This document shows positions 1-6,812 of a DNA stretch of 22,761 bases, piece after piece (the stretch's first letter is position 1; every line of letters starts with the position of its first letter). A program made the translations under genes and the position numbers. Below the pieces are notes generated by a model. It was not told the DNA's origin, searched no databases, and worked only from the letters and a program-made list of their open reading frames with translations. Location: contig JBGPOS010000064.1 in the NCBI GenBank assembly GCA_041488155.1, forward strand, positions 1 to 22,761. Direction: 5' to 3'. This stretch comes from JBGPOS01 sp041488155 (GTDB lineage: Bacteria; Chloroflexota; Dehalococcoidia; Tepidiformales; Tepidiformaceae).

Positions 1-24
1 AAAACACCCCGGGGAGGCGGTCCG

Positions 25-1254
25 ATGTCCTTCCTCAGCCAGTTGCAGGGCCGGCCGGTGTTCGACTCCGCCGGGGTGCGGGTCGGCACCCTGCGCGATC
101 TACTCATCACCACCGATGTGCCCTATCCGCCCGTCAGCGTCCTCGTGATGGGCGACCACGGCGGCCTTCACGCTATTCCCTGGGCGGCGGTGGCTTCGCT
201 GACCCCGAAGGGCGCTTCGATTGGCCAGGCCTACGACGCGGGCAAGTACCCCGCCCCGACGGACGACCTCGTCTGGCTCGTCCGCGATGTCATGGACAAG
301 CAGATCGTGGACACAAGCGGAGCGAAGCTGGTGCGAGTCAACGACGTCGCCCTGACCCAGGTGAACGAAGAGTTGCGCGTCGCCGGAGTCGACAATTCGA
401 CCGGCGGGCTCTTTCGACGGGTCGGGTTGGAGTGGGTGGCGGGCCACCTCGGGCGCTCACCAAAGTTGATCGACTGGGAGGCCGTAGACATCAGCCCGGC
501 GCTCGGCGAGGTGCGGCTGCGCGTGCCCTACGACCGCCTCCAACGCATGCACCCGGCCGACATCGCGACCGTGGTGAGCCAGATGTCTCCGGGAGAGGCG
601 GCGGACGTCTTCGAGGCTATGGACGACGAGACCGCCGCGAAGGCGATGGCCGAATTGCCGGAGGAGCACAAGGCCGCCGTGTTGACGGCGATGGAGCCCG
701 AAGAGGCCGCCGACGTGCTCGAGGAGATGGAACCGGACGAAGCGGCCGACGTCCTCGGCGATGTCACCGAAGAGCGCGCCGAAGAGCTGATGCGGTTGAT
801 GGAGCCGGCCGCCGCCGGCGAGGTGCGGTCGCTGCTCGCCTATCCGGAAGACAGCGCCGGTGGCCTCATGAACACCCGCGTCGTCGCCGTGCGCGAAGAC
901 GAGACCGTGGAACAGGCCGTGGCCTCCCTCCGCCTGGCAGAGCCGGAAGACGAGGTCTACTGCCTCTATGTGGTGGACGACGCGGGCCGCCTTTCCGGTC
1001 TTGTAACGCTGACGATGCTCCTCATGGCGCCGGGCGGTCAGCAAGTCGCGGACCTCATGCGGACGGCCATCGAGTCGGTGCGCTCGGACGAGCCGGACGA
1101 AGAAGTCGCCCGCACGCTGGTCCACTACGACCTGCTTTCGGTGCCGGTCGTGGACGAGGAACGGCGGCTGCTCGGGGTCGTATCGATCGGCGACGTTATC
1201 GACCTCTTCGCCCCACGAGCCTGGCGGAATCGTCCCCGGCGCGTGCACGGGTGA
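25..1254 (+). CDS. PRC-barrel / MgtE-N / CBS-pair regulatory protein
   Basis: Predicted soluble 409-aa protein. Residues 1-60 and about 84-165 look like two PRC-barrel-type beta domains; the second contains the pattern DxxGxKLxRVNDV. Residues 170-280 form an MgtE intracellular N domain, with the repeated EEAADVLEEM / DEAADVLGDV helices and the closing PEDSAGGLM. Residues 282-396 are a CBS pair (LSGLVTL and LLGVVSIGDVID are the two conserved strand ends). There is no membrane segment, so the Mg2+ channel part of true MgtE is missing. In MgtE the N and CBS domains sense Mg2+, and CBS pairs also bind adenosine nucleotides. The start is supported by GGGGAGG seven bases upstream of ATG. The stop overlaps the transporter gene that follows (GTGA), so the two are probably translationally coupled. 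I infer it gates or modulates that transporter; this role is not shown by the sequence alone. Confidence 0.9.
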   Translation: MSFLSQLQGRPVFDSAGVRVGTLRDLLITTDVPYPPVSVLVMGDHGGLHAIPWAAVASLTPKGASIGQAYDAGKYPAPTDDLVWLVRDVMDKQIVDTSGAKLVRVNDVALTQVNEELRVAGVDNSTGGLFRRVGLEWVAGHLGRSPKLIDWEAVDISPALGEVRLRVPYDRLQRMHPADIATVVSQMSPGEAADVFEAMDDETAAKAMAELPEEHKAAVLTAMEPEEAADVLEEMEPDEAADVLGDVTEERAEELMRLMEPAAAGEVRSLLAYPEDSAGGLMNTRVVAVREDETVEQAVASLRLAEPEDEVYCLYVVDDAGRLSGLVTLTMLLMAPGGQQVADLMRTAIESVRSDEPDEEVARTLVHYDLLSVPVVDEERRLLGVVSIGDVIDLFAPRAWRNRPRRVHG

Positions 1255-2555
1255 CCCAGGAGGATCGGGCGGGAGCGCAGACGGCGCTCAGGCCACCGTT
1301 GCGCCCGCGTTCTCTCTACCGGCGCCTGACGATCCCGCTGGCCCTGATGGGGCCCGGCCTGCTGACCGGGATCGTCGACAACGACTCCACCGGCATTGCA
1401 GGTTACTCGGTCGCCGGGTCGCACTACGGGTATTCGCTGCTCTGGGCGCTGCTCCTCTCAGCCGTGGCCCTGGCCACGATCCAGCAGACGGTCGCCCGTA
1501 TGGGAGCCGTCACCGGCAAAGGGCTCGCGGACCTCATCCGGGAGCGCTTTGGCGTCAGCGTCGCCCTGCTGGCTATGTTCACGCTGCTGGTGGTGAACTC
1601 TTCGACCACGGTGGCGGAGTTCGCTGGAGTGGCCGGTGCTTCCGAGATCTTCGGCGTCTCGCGCTACGTCGGCGTACCGGTCGCCGCGGCTTTGATGTTC
1701 GTCCTCGTCGCCTACGGTTCGTACCGGAGAGTCGAGGTACTTCTCCTCGCGGTGTCCGTCATCTCGGGCTCGTACATCATTACCGGGTTCATGGCGGGGC
1801 CAGACTGGGGAGCCGTGGCCCGCGGCTACGCCGTGCCGACGATCCACCTGAGCCTGCCCTACATGACGATCCTCATCGGGCTGATCGGCACGACGATTAC
1901 GCCATGGGAGATGTTCTACAACCAGTCCGCCGTTGTAGATAAAGGCCTCAACGACCGCCACGCCCGGATCGTGGCGGTCGACGCCTACGCCGGCTCGATC
2001 ATCATGAGCGTCATCGCCTCGTTCATCATCATCACCACAGCGGCCACCCTCTGGGCGAACGGCCAGCCGGCCGAGACCGTGGACGACGTTTCGAAAGCAC
2101 TGAGCCCACTGGCTGGCGACTTCGCCTCGGAACTGTTTGCAATCGGGCTGCTCAACGCGTCCCTGATGGCGATGGCGGTGCTGCCGCTGAGCACCGCCTA
2201 CGCCGTCTGCGAGGCCTTCGGCTGGGAGCGAAGCGTCAACCATGGTCCGCGCGAGGCCCCGTTGTTCTTCGCGCTATTCGGCGGAATCCTCGCTCTCGGC
2301 GCGCTTGCGGTGCTTGTGCCCGGCGTGCCGCTGCTGTTCCTGCTCGTGCTGCCGAACGTGGTCGGTGGGATGTTGTTGCCCGTCATCCTCGTCCTGGCCC
2401 TGAAGCTGGCGAACGACCGGCGGCTGATGGGGCGCTGGGTGAATTCGCGGCGCCAGAACGCCATCGCAGCGGCCACGACGGTCGTCCTCATCGGGCTTTC
2501 TGTTACCTATGCCGCCCTGGCGATCCTCAGCCTGGCGGGGGTGATCGACGCCTGA
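1251..2555 (+). CDS. Nramp-superfamily divalent metal transporter
   Basis: A 434-aa polytopic membrane protein of the Nramp/SLC11 superfamily, with about 11 hydrophobic helices. Helix 1 carries GPGLLTGIVDNDSTGIAGYS (residues 34-53), which fills the place of the classical DPGN metal-site motif. Helix 6 has GTTITPWEMFYNQSAVV (213-229), where well-studied Mn/Fe transporters have an M-P-H motif. The metal-binding methionine is therefore Thr216 here. That departure is typical of distant Nramp branches, including Nramp-related Mg2+ transporters, so the ion is uncertain. The chosen GTG start overlaps the previous stop by four bases. The reading frame stays open far upstream, but that part is antisense-like Arg/Gly-rich sequence inside the previous gene. 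An internal ATG at 1347 would cut into helix 1 and is unlikely. Confidence 0.9.
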   Translation: MTQEDRAGAQTALRPPLRPRSLYRRLTIPLALMGPGLLTGIVDNDSTGIAGYSVAGSHYGYSLLWALLLSAVALATIQQTVARMGAVTGKGLADLIRERFGVSVALLAMFTLLVVNSSTTVAEFAGVAGASEIFGVSRYVGVPVAAALMFVLVAYGSYRRVEVLLLAVSVISGSYIITGFMAGPDWGAVARGYAVPTIHLSLPYMTILIGLIGTTITPWEMFYNQSAVVDKGLNDRHARIVAVDAYAGSIIMSVIASFIIITTAATLWANGQPAETVDDVSKALSPLAGDFASELFAIGLLNASLMAMAVLPLSTAYAVCEAFGWERSVNHGPREAPLFFALFGGILALGALAVLVPGVPLLFLLVLPNVVGGMLLPVILVLALKLANDRRLMGRWVNSRRQNAIAAATTVVLIGLSVTYAALAILSLAGVIDA

Positions 2556-2556
2556 T

Positions 2557-2652
2557 CCCTCACCCCCTGCCCCTCTCCCTGGCGGGGAGAGGGGAGCCGG
2601 AGCACGCCCTACCCCTTCGCCCGCGCACGGGAGAAGGGGTAGGGGATGAGGG
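2557..2652. repeat. Palindromic dispersed repeat, copy 1
   Basis: A ~96-bp GC-rich element starts CCCTCA and ends TGAGGG, so its ends are inverted repeats. Inside are two hairpins: CCCCTCTCCC pairs with GGGGAGAGGGG around 2570-2595, and CCCTACCCCTTC pairs with GAGAAGGGGTAGGG around 2608-2644. The same arrangement recurs at 2683-2779 and, inverted, at 6076-6168. It lies directly after the transporter stop codon, a common position for REP/MITE-like elements, and may act as a transcription barrier or mRNA stabiliser. No coding potential is seen. Confidence 0.8.
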
Positions 2653-2682
2653 TCTTGCCGTTGTTGCGCGACGCACCGTTTT

Positions 2683-2809
2683 CCCTCACCCCAGCCTCTG
2701 TCCCTGGCGAGGAGAGGGAACCGGTGCACCGCTAACCCCTATCTCCCGCGCACGGGAGAAGGAGGCAGGGGGATGAGGGCGCGCACGGGAGAAGGGCAGG
2801 GGACGAGGG
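2683..2809. repeat. Palindromic dispersed repeat, copy 2 plus partial copy 3
   Basis: Copy 2 (2683-2779) repeats the plan of copy 1: CCCTCACCCC, TCCCTGGCGAGGAGAGGGA, then CTCCCGCGCACGGGAGAAGG and GGATGAGGG. It is immediately followed at 2780-2809 by a truncated third copy of the right-hand end (GCGCACGGGAGAAGG ... GACGAGGG). The rest of the 2556-2887 gap holds nothing else recognisable apart from the possible promoter of the next gene. Confidence 0.75.
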
Positions 2810-2874
2810 CGTTCTTAGACCACCGACCCACGAATTCCCGCCGCTCGCCCGTCGGAGCGGGGAGGGAGTTGCGC

Positions 2875-2880
2875 TAGGCT
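2875..2880 (+). promoter_or_regulatory. Candidate -10 box of a leaderless transcript
   Basis: TAGGCT ends seven bases before the ATG of the CoA-transferase gene. No Shine-Dalgarno sequence lies at normal distance; the nearest purine run (GGAGGGAG at 2861-2868) is about 20 bases away. The spacing fits transcription starting at or next to the start codon. No convincing -35 is seen, so this is only a candidate. Confidence 0.4.
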
Positions 2881-2887
2881 GACGTGA

Positions 2888-4183
2888 ATGAAGTTCGTGT
2901 CCATCGAGGAAGCCGCCGCCTGCGTGAAGCGGGGGGACCGGGTCTACCTCCAGGGCGCGGCCGCGACGCCGCACACGCTGATCGAAGCCATGGTCGCGCG
3001 CAGCGCCGAACTCGAGGGCGTCCAGACTGTCTCGTTGCACACCGAGGGCGCCGCACCCTACGCGGCCCCCGAAATGGCCGGTCGTTTCCGCCACAACGCC
3101 CTCTTCATCGGGCCGAACGTGCGGCTCGCGGTGCAAGAAGGCCGGGCGGACTACACACCGGTGTTCCTGTCGGAGGTCCCTCTGCTTTTCGAGCCGGGCG
3201 GGGCCCTGCCGCTCGACCTGGCGTTCTTGCACGTGACGCCGCCCGACAACGATGGGATCTGTTCGCTCGGCGTCTCAGTGGACTGCGCGCTGTCCGCGGC
3301 GGCGAACGCGAAGCTCGTGGTGGCGCAGGTGAACCCGCGGATGCCACGCACGGGTGGACACATCTTGCACGAATCTCAGATAGACCTCGCCGTGGCGGTC
3401 GACGTGGAACTCCTGGCCGGCCCGACCTACGAGACAACGCCCGAGGCCACCGCCATCGGCCGGCAGGTCGCCGGCCTGGTGGAGGACGGCGCGACGCTGC
3501 AGATTGGGATCGGAGCGATCCCCGATGCGGTGCTCGGGCAGCTTACCGGGCATCGAAACCTGGGGATTCATACCGAAATGTTCTCGGATGGCGTGTTGCC
3601 GCTGATGGAATCCGGGGTCATCAACGGCGCCGAGAAACTACTGCATCCGGGCGTGGCGGTGGTGGCCTTCGTCCTCGGGAGCAAGCGGCTCTACGACTTC
3701 GTGGACCGCAACCGGAGCGTCGAGCTGCACCCCGCGGACTACACGAACAACGTCGACGTGATCGCCGCGAACCACCGGATGGTGGCCATCAACTCGGCCC
3801 TGAGCGTGGACCTCACAGGGCAGGTGGTAGCCGACTCCATCGGGCCGCGCTTCTACAGCGGGATCGGGGGACAGGTGGACTTCATCCGGGGGGCGGCGCG
3901 CTCGCCGGGCGGCGTGCCGGTCATCGCCCTGCCTTCGACCGCCCGCGAGGGGACGGTGAGCCGCATCTGCCCGGAGTTGCAAGAGGGGTCGGGGGTCGTC
4001 ACGACGCGCGGCGACGTGCACTGGGTGGTGACGGAGTACGGGGCACGTAACCTCTACGGCCGGACGATCCGCGAACGGGCGCGGATGCTGATCGACATCG
4101 CCCACCCGGAGTTCCGGGCGGGGCTCTACGAGGCGGCCGGAAAGCTCGGCTACCTGGGCTCGGGGCCCTGGGCCTCAGGCTGA
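2888..4183 (+). CDS. Acetyl-CoA hydrolase/transferase family CoA-transferase (4-hydroxybutyrate CoA-transferase type)
   Basis: A 431-aa family I CoA-transferase of the Cat1/AbfT (acetyl-CoA hydrolase/transferase) type. It moves CoA from acetyl-CoA or another acyl-CoA onto a carboxylic acid such as butyrate or 4-hydroxybutyrate. The N-terminal half contains HVTPPDNDGICSLGVSVD (125-142). GIGAIPDAV (207-215) is followed by HTEMFSDGV (228-236), whose Glu230 is the expected nucleophile that forms the glutamyl-CoA thioester. YSGIGGQVDFIRGA is the CoA-binding loop of the C-terminal half. Length is normal for the family, so it should be a complete enzyme; the exact acid substrate cannot be read from sequence. 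It has no operon partner. Its last 34 bases overlap the convergent DUF4097 gene. Confidence 0.9.
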   Translation: MKFVSIEEAAACVKRGDRVYLQGAAATPHTLIEAMVARSAELEGVQTVSLHTEGAAPYAAPEMAGRFRHNALFIGPNVRLAVQEGRADYTPVFLSEVPLLFEPGGALPLDLAFLHVTPPDNDGICSLGVSVDCALSAAANAKLVVAQVNPRMPRTGGHILHESQIDLAVAVDVELLAGPTYETTPEATAIGRQVAGLVEDGATLQIGIGAIPDAVLGQLTGHRNLGIHTEMFSDGVLPLMESGVINGAEKLLHPGVAVVAFVLGSKRLYDFVDRNRSVELHPADYTNNVDVIAANHRMVAINSALSVDLTGQVVADSIGPRFYSGIGGQVDFIRGAARSPGGVPVIALPSTAREGTVSRICPELQEGSGVVTTRGDVHWVVTEYGARNLYGRTIRERARMLIDIAHPEFRAGLYEAAGKLGYLGSGPWASG

Positions 4184-5289
4184 GGCTCTTCCTCCGGCGC
4201 GGCGTCCTCTGCGGGCGGTGGCGCCGCGCCTTGCAGCGCGGCGATCAAGTCCGCCGCTTCCTGGGAGGTGATCCGCCCCTGTTCCAGCAGCTGGAGGACC
4301 CGCAGCTCCTCGGCTTCGCGACGGCGGACCGGCGCCCGGCCGGGGCGCTGGGGCCTCGCAGCCACGGGAGGTTGAGTCGGGGCTTGGCCAGCCTCGCGGG
4401 CTCGCACCACGACTTCACCGACGCCCGTGTCTACACGGGCCTGGATCGGCGCGTCGTCGCCCGCGTCGGGGTAGTCGATCCGCGTCCGGCCGATCCCGCT
4501 CGACGCCCGGACGTGGACCCGCTCGCCCGGAGGCAGCCGGAGTTCGGCCCGGCCGACGCCAGTGTTGGCCCGGTAGTCGCCTGGCGGCGCCTCGCAGATG
4601 TCCATGAAGAGGTCGCCGGTGCCGATGTCGCAGTTGGCGTTTCCGGCGTGGTCGTGGAGTGCGATGCGGCCGGCGCCCATGTTTGCCCTCAGTGCGCCTC
4701 GCGTCGAGTAGCAGGCGATCGTGCCTGCGCCGGCATCGAGGTCGAACGATTGGCAGGCCAATTCCCGGAGCTGGATGTCGCCGTAGCCCACTTTCGCGCG
4801 AAGGGTGGCTAAGCCCGGCACCACGCGCACGACGGTCGTGGCGCCCTGCCGGCGGCGGAAAAGCCAGCCCTGGGCCATGTGGACCTCAACGATGAGGCGG
4901 TCCCCGTCGCGGCGCACTTCGAGGCGCGGGGGCGACTTCGAACCCGAGGTGACGGCCCCGGGGGTTTCGTCGCCGGTGCAGGGCCGGATGTTGAGCTTGC
5001 CCGCAGTCTGGTCGATGACAAGGGAGGTCACGCCATCGAGGGAGAACCCGCGCTCCGAACGCATCCCGTCCGGGGGATCACCCTGGTCCGGCGGAGACCC
5101 GGGGCGGGTGCTCCACTGGTGGCGGCTCCTCCCGTGGTCGGCGAAGCGCTCTTCGCGCGCCCGGCTGCGGGCCTCGTCGCGGAGGCGGCGGGCGAGGTTG
5201 CGGGCTTCGTCGCGGAGGCGGCCTGCTTCTTCGCGCGCCCGGCGTGCTTCTTCCTGGGCCTTGTGCAGGTCACCACGCCAATCAGTCAT
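4150..5289 (-). CDS. Coiled-coil / DUF4097 beta-solenoid protein with C-terminal short helical module
   Basis: A 379-aa protein in three parts. Residues 8-50 are a highly charged heptad-like helix rich in EEARRAR and RLRDEAR repeats, probably a coiled coil. Residues 83-298 are a DUF4097-like beta-solenoid: six turns end in G-x-G-x-hydrophobic (GAGTI, GAGRI, GTGDL, GVGRA, GIGRT, GVGEV). Residues 327-354 form a short helical module, RVLxLLxxGRITxxEAADLIxAL, that also ends the DUF2089 protein encoded just upstream. The tail is Pro/Glu-rich. There is no signal peptide or TM helix, so it is probably cytoplasmic. The ATG at 5289 overlaps the DUF2089 stop by eight bases (ATGACTGA); longer upstream starts would lie inside the DUF2089 gene. 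Similar proteins, such as YvlB of Bacillus, occur in envelope-stress operons. The molecular function is unknown. Confidence 0.8.
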   Translation of the reverse strand: MTDWRGDLHKAQEEARRAREEAGRLRDEARNLARRLRDEARSRAREERFADHGRSRHQWSTRPGSPPDQGDPPDGMRSERGFSLDGVTSLVIDQTAGKLNIRPCTGDETPGAVTSGSKSPPRLEVRRDGDRLIVEVHMAQGWLFRRRQGATTVVRVVPGLATLRAKVGYGDIQLRELACQSFDLDAGAGTIACYSTRGALRANMGAGRIALHDHAGNANCDIGTGDLFMDICEAPPGDYRANTGVGRAELRLPPGERVHVRASSGIGRTRIDYPDAGDDAPIQARVDTGVGEVVVRAREAGQAPTQPPVAARPQRPGRAPVRRREAEELRVLQLLEQGRITSQEAADLIAALQGAAPPPAEDAAPEEEPQPEAQGPEPR

Positions 5290-5665
5290 CGCGCGCTCCG
5301 AGGGCGCGGAGCTGTTCCGCTGCGTCGGCCGCCGAAACGCGGCCCGATGCCAGGTCGTCGAGGACACGCTGGCGGCGTTCAGCTTCGCGCGGGTCCTCGC
5401 CTGCCTCGAAGCCGAGGGAGACGAGGACGTCGTTGAGGCGACCCACTACCGTTGGGTAAGAGATGCCGAGTTCCTCTTCGACGTCTTTTATCTTGCCGCG
5501 CGAGCGCAAGAAGACCTCGACGAAGCCGAGCTGCTCGCGGTTGAGGCGGGCGAGCGGCCCGGCATCGAATCGCCCGTCGACACCGACGCCGCACGCCGGG
5601 CATTCCAGCCGGCGGATCTCCATCGCGCTATCGCAACTCGGGCAGGCGCCTACGAACCGGGCCAT
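5282..5665 (-). CDS. DUF2089 zinc-ribbon / HTH protein
   Basis: A 127-aa DUF2089-family protein, probably a DNA-binding regulator. CPSC (8-11) and CPAC (22-25) form a zinc ribbon. Residues about 43-86 are a helix-turn-helix, with GKIKDVEEELGISYPTVVGR as its core (57-76). Residues 99-122 carry the short module RVLxxLxxGRVSxxDAAEQLxAL that is shared with the next protein of the operon. AGGAG lies six bases before the ATG and overlaps the stop codon of the preceding 73-aa gene, so translation is likely coupled. The family often sits beside DUF4097 proteins, as here. I infer that it controls its own operon, possibly through the palindrome at 5979-5992; its target is not visible from sequence. Confidence 0.87.
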   Translation of the reverse strand: MARFVGACPSCDSAMEIRRLECPACGVGVDGRFDAGPLARLNREQLGFVEVFLRSRGKIKDVEEELGISYPTVVGRLNDVLVSLGFEAGEDPREAERRQRVLDDLASGRVSAADAAEQLRALGARDD

Positions 5666-5673
5666 GACGACTC

Positions 5674-5895
5674 CTATCGCACTGAGAGGGTGCGCTGGCT
5701 GGATGCCGGGGTCTCCGGTGCTCCGTAAGCCCAGCCTTCGATCCCTGAAGCGCCGCGGCGGATGGCCTTCGCAAGCCGGCCGACGATCGACACGACAGGC
5801 GAGGGGCCGCCGAAGCGGAAGGGCTGGGCTGCCTGCAGGCGCTCGGCGATGATTTGGTCTATGTACTGTTCCGGATATCGGGTCTGGATGTCCAC
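5674..5895 (-). CDS. 73-aa protein of unknown function, first gene of DUF2089/DUF4097 operon
   Basis: Small protein that I do not recognise. GTG at 5895 is preceded by a strong ribosome-binding site (GGAGGAG, four bases upstream), which decides the start over an in-frame ATG at 6039 whose extension would run through the promoter. The sequence has an amphipathic start (RYPEQYIDQIIAERLQAAQP), a conserved-looking FRFGGPSPVVSIVGRLAKAI and a polar tail; no TM helix or cysteine pair. It ends eight bases before the DUF2089 gene, whose RBS overlaps its stop. Its place at the head of the operon suggests a role with DUF2089, perhaps as a partner or modulator, but that is inference. Confidence 0.65.
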   Translation of the reverse strand: MDIQTRYPEQYIDQIIAERLQAAQPFRFGGPSPVVSIVGRLAKAIRRGASGIEGWAYGAPETPASSQRTLSVR

Positions 5896-5946
5896 TGTTC
5901 TCCTCCGTCGCCCGGCTTTCCAGGTCCGGGCCTGTTCTCTGTGGGT

Positions 5947-5975
5947 ATAATCAGGTACATGCGAGAAGAAGTCAA
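5947..5975 (-). promoter_or_regulatory. Sigma70-type promoter of the DUF2089 operon
   Basis: On the minus strand TTGACT (5975-5970) is followed after 17 bases by GATTAT (5952-5947). An AT-rich stretch lies upstream, out of keeping with the GC-rich surroundings. The predicted start near 5940 gives a ~45-base leader ending in the GGAGGAG/GTG of the 73-aa gene. Confidence 0.6.
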
Positions 5976-5978
5976 TAG

Positions 5979-5992
5979 TTTTCTCAAGAAAA
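5979..5992. promoter_or_regulatory. Candidate operator palindrome TTTTCT-CA-AGAAAA
   Basis: A perfect inverted repeat with 6-bp arms and a 2-bp centre ends four bases upstream of the -35 box of the DUF2089 operon. The position suits an activator or repressor site. The DUF2089 protein is the obvious candidate to bind it; this is inference from position only. Confidence 0.4.
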
Positions 5993-6075
5993 TTTATGCT
6001 GCACTCAATCTTTGCCATGTGGAACCCTTCTCCCGTCAACTCCCTCCACTTCCCGTTCCCCTTCTCCCGTCCGCA

Positions 6076-6168
6076 CCCTCATCCCCTGCCCTTCTCCCGT
6101 GCGCGGTAGAAGGGGTTGAATCGAAGCGGCTCCCCTCTCCCGGCCGGGGGAGGGGACGGGGGTGAGGG
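6076..6168. repeat. Palindromic dispersed repeat, inverted copy
   Basis: Runs from CCCTCATCCCCTGCCC to GGGGGTGAGGG. It matches the reverse complement of copy 1 (2557-2652) over most of its length, including TTCTCCCGTGCGCGG and CGGCTCCCCTCTCCC. A degenerate fragment (CCCTTCTCCCGT and CCCCTTCTCCCGTCCGCACCCTC) precedes it at about 6025-6080. It lies just past the end of the SDR gene and upstream of the DUF2089 promoter. With that promoter region it accounts for the 311-base gap between genes. Confidence 0.75.
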
Positions 6169-6206
6169 AGTCGGCCGCTCACCCGACCGCAACGCCACGG
6201 GCCCGA

Positions 6207-6812
6207 TCAGATCGTCAGCAGGCGGACGATCGAGCCGGCGGCCGCGCCTGCGGGGAAAAGCTCCACCCGGACCCCCGCGGGGGACCAGGCGGCCGCGAGG
6301 CTGCCTGCGAGGCCGCTCAGGCCAGCTCGGGCCGACTGGTAGGCGGCGTCGCCGTCCGCCTGGGCCCCGGCGAGCAGGATCACCCCGCGCCCGGCGCGCT
6401 CCATCACCCTGCCGAACGCCTGGGCCGCGAGGAACGGGGCGGTGAGGTTGAGGCTCAGCGTGACCTCCCATTCGTCGGGGGAGAGCTCGTCGATGGGGGC
6501 GTTCGAAGGTGCGTCGTGCGCGGCGATGAGCGCATCGCAACGTCCCAGGCGGTCGCAGACTTCGTCGGCGAAGGCGGCGACGGCGGCCGGGTCGGTGGCG
6601 TCCATCACGCGGGCGAACTGGCGGCGGCCGATGGTCCAGGCCTCGTTGGCGATCGAGTTGACGGCGAACTCCTGTTCGCGCGTTCGCTCTTGCGTAGCAA
6701 GGGCGATGTCGGCCCCGGCTTCGGCACAGGCGATGACCAGGGCACGGTCCCCTTCGCTCCCCCGGCCGATGAGTGCGACGACCAGCCCCTCCAACGGCAG
6801 TGCGGCGGTCAC
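6207..6812 (-). CDS. Degenerate short-chain dehydrogenase/reductase-fold protein
   Basis: A 201-aa protein with a Rossmann SDR fold: GRGSEGDRALVIACAEAGADIAL at the N-terminus stands where TGxxxGxG is expected, and SLNLTAPFLAAQAF (120-133) includes the structural Asn122. Key catalytic parts are altered. The NNAG motif is IAAHD, the strand that should bear catalytic Ser reads GVILLAGAQ, and YxxxK is Tyr158-QSA-Arg162. It also ends 45-50 residues short of a normal SDR, without the substrate lid. It may be a non-catalytic or specialised oxidoreductase. GTG overlaps the previous stop by four bases (GTGA). It is the last of four overlapping genes with a crotonase, suggesting a link to acyl-CoA chemistry. 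Confidence 0.8.
   Translation of the reverse strand: MTAALPLEGLVVALIGRGSEGDRALVIACAEAGADIALATQERTREQEFAVNSIANEAWTIGRRQFARVMDATDPAAVAAFADEVCDRLGRCDALIAAHDAPSNAPIDELSPDEWEVTLSLNLTAPFLAAQAFGRVMERAGRGVILLAGAQADGDAAYQSARAGLSGLAGSLAAAWSPAGVRVELFPAGAAAGSIVRLLTI

Noticed and set aside
457..1248. Long minus-strand open frame opposite the MgtE-N/CBS gene
   Set aside because: His/Arg/Val-rich composition without motifs; a shadow of GC-rich third positions.
432..1250. Open reading frame continuous with the Nramp gene, giving a 707-residue protein
   Set aside because: The upstream part overlaps the MgtE-N/CBS gene in another frame and is Arg/Gly-rich, as expected of shifted GC-rich code. The GTG at 1251 is at the natural overlap.
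2557..2809. CRISPR-like array
   Set aside because: The units are ~95 bp palindromes without regular spacers and no cas genes are near.
5896..6039. Longer start (ATG at 6039) for the 73-aa minus-strand protein
   Set aside because: It would place the promoter and palindrome inside the gene; the GTG at 5895 has a strong ribosome site.
5946..6165. TATAAT at 5946-5951 followed by ATG at 5959 and a 68-codon plus-strand frame
   Set aside because: No -35 or ribosome site, and most of the frame is the dispersed repeat. The same bases make a better promoter on the minus strand.
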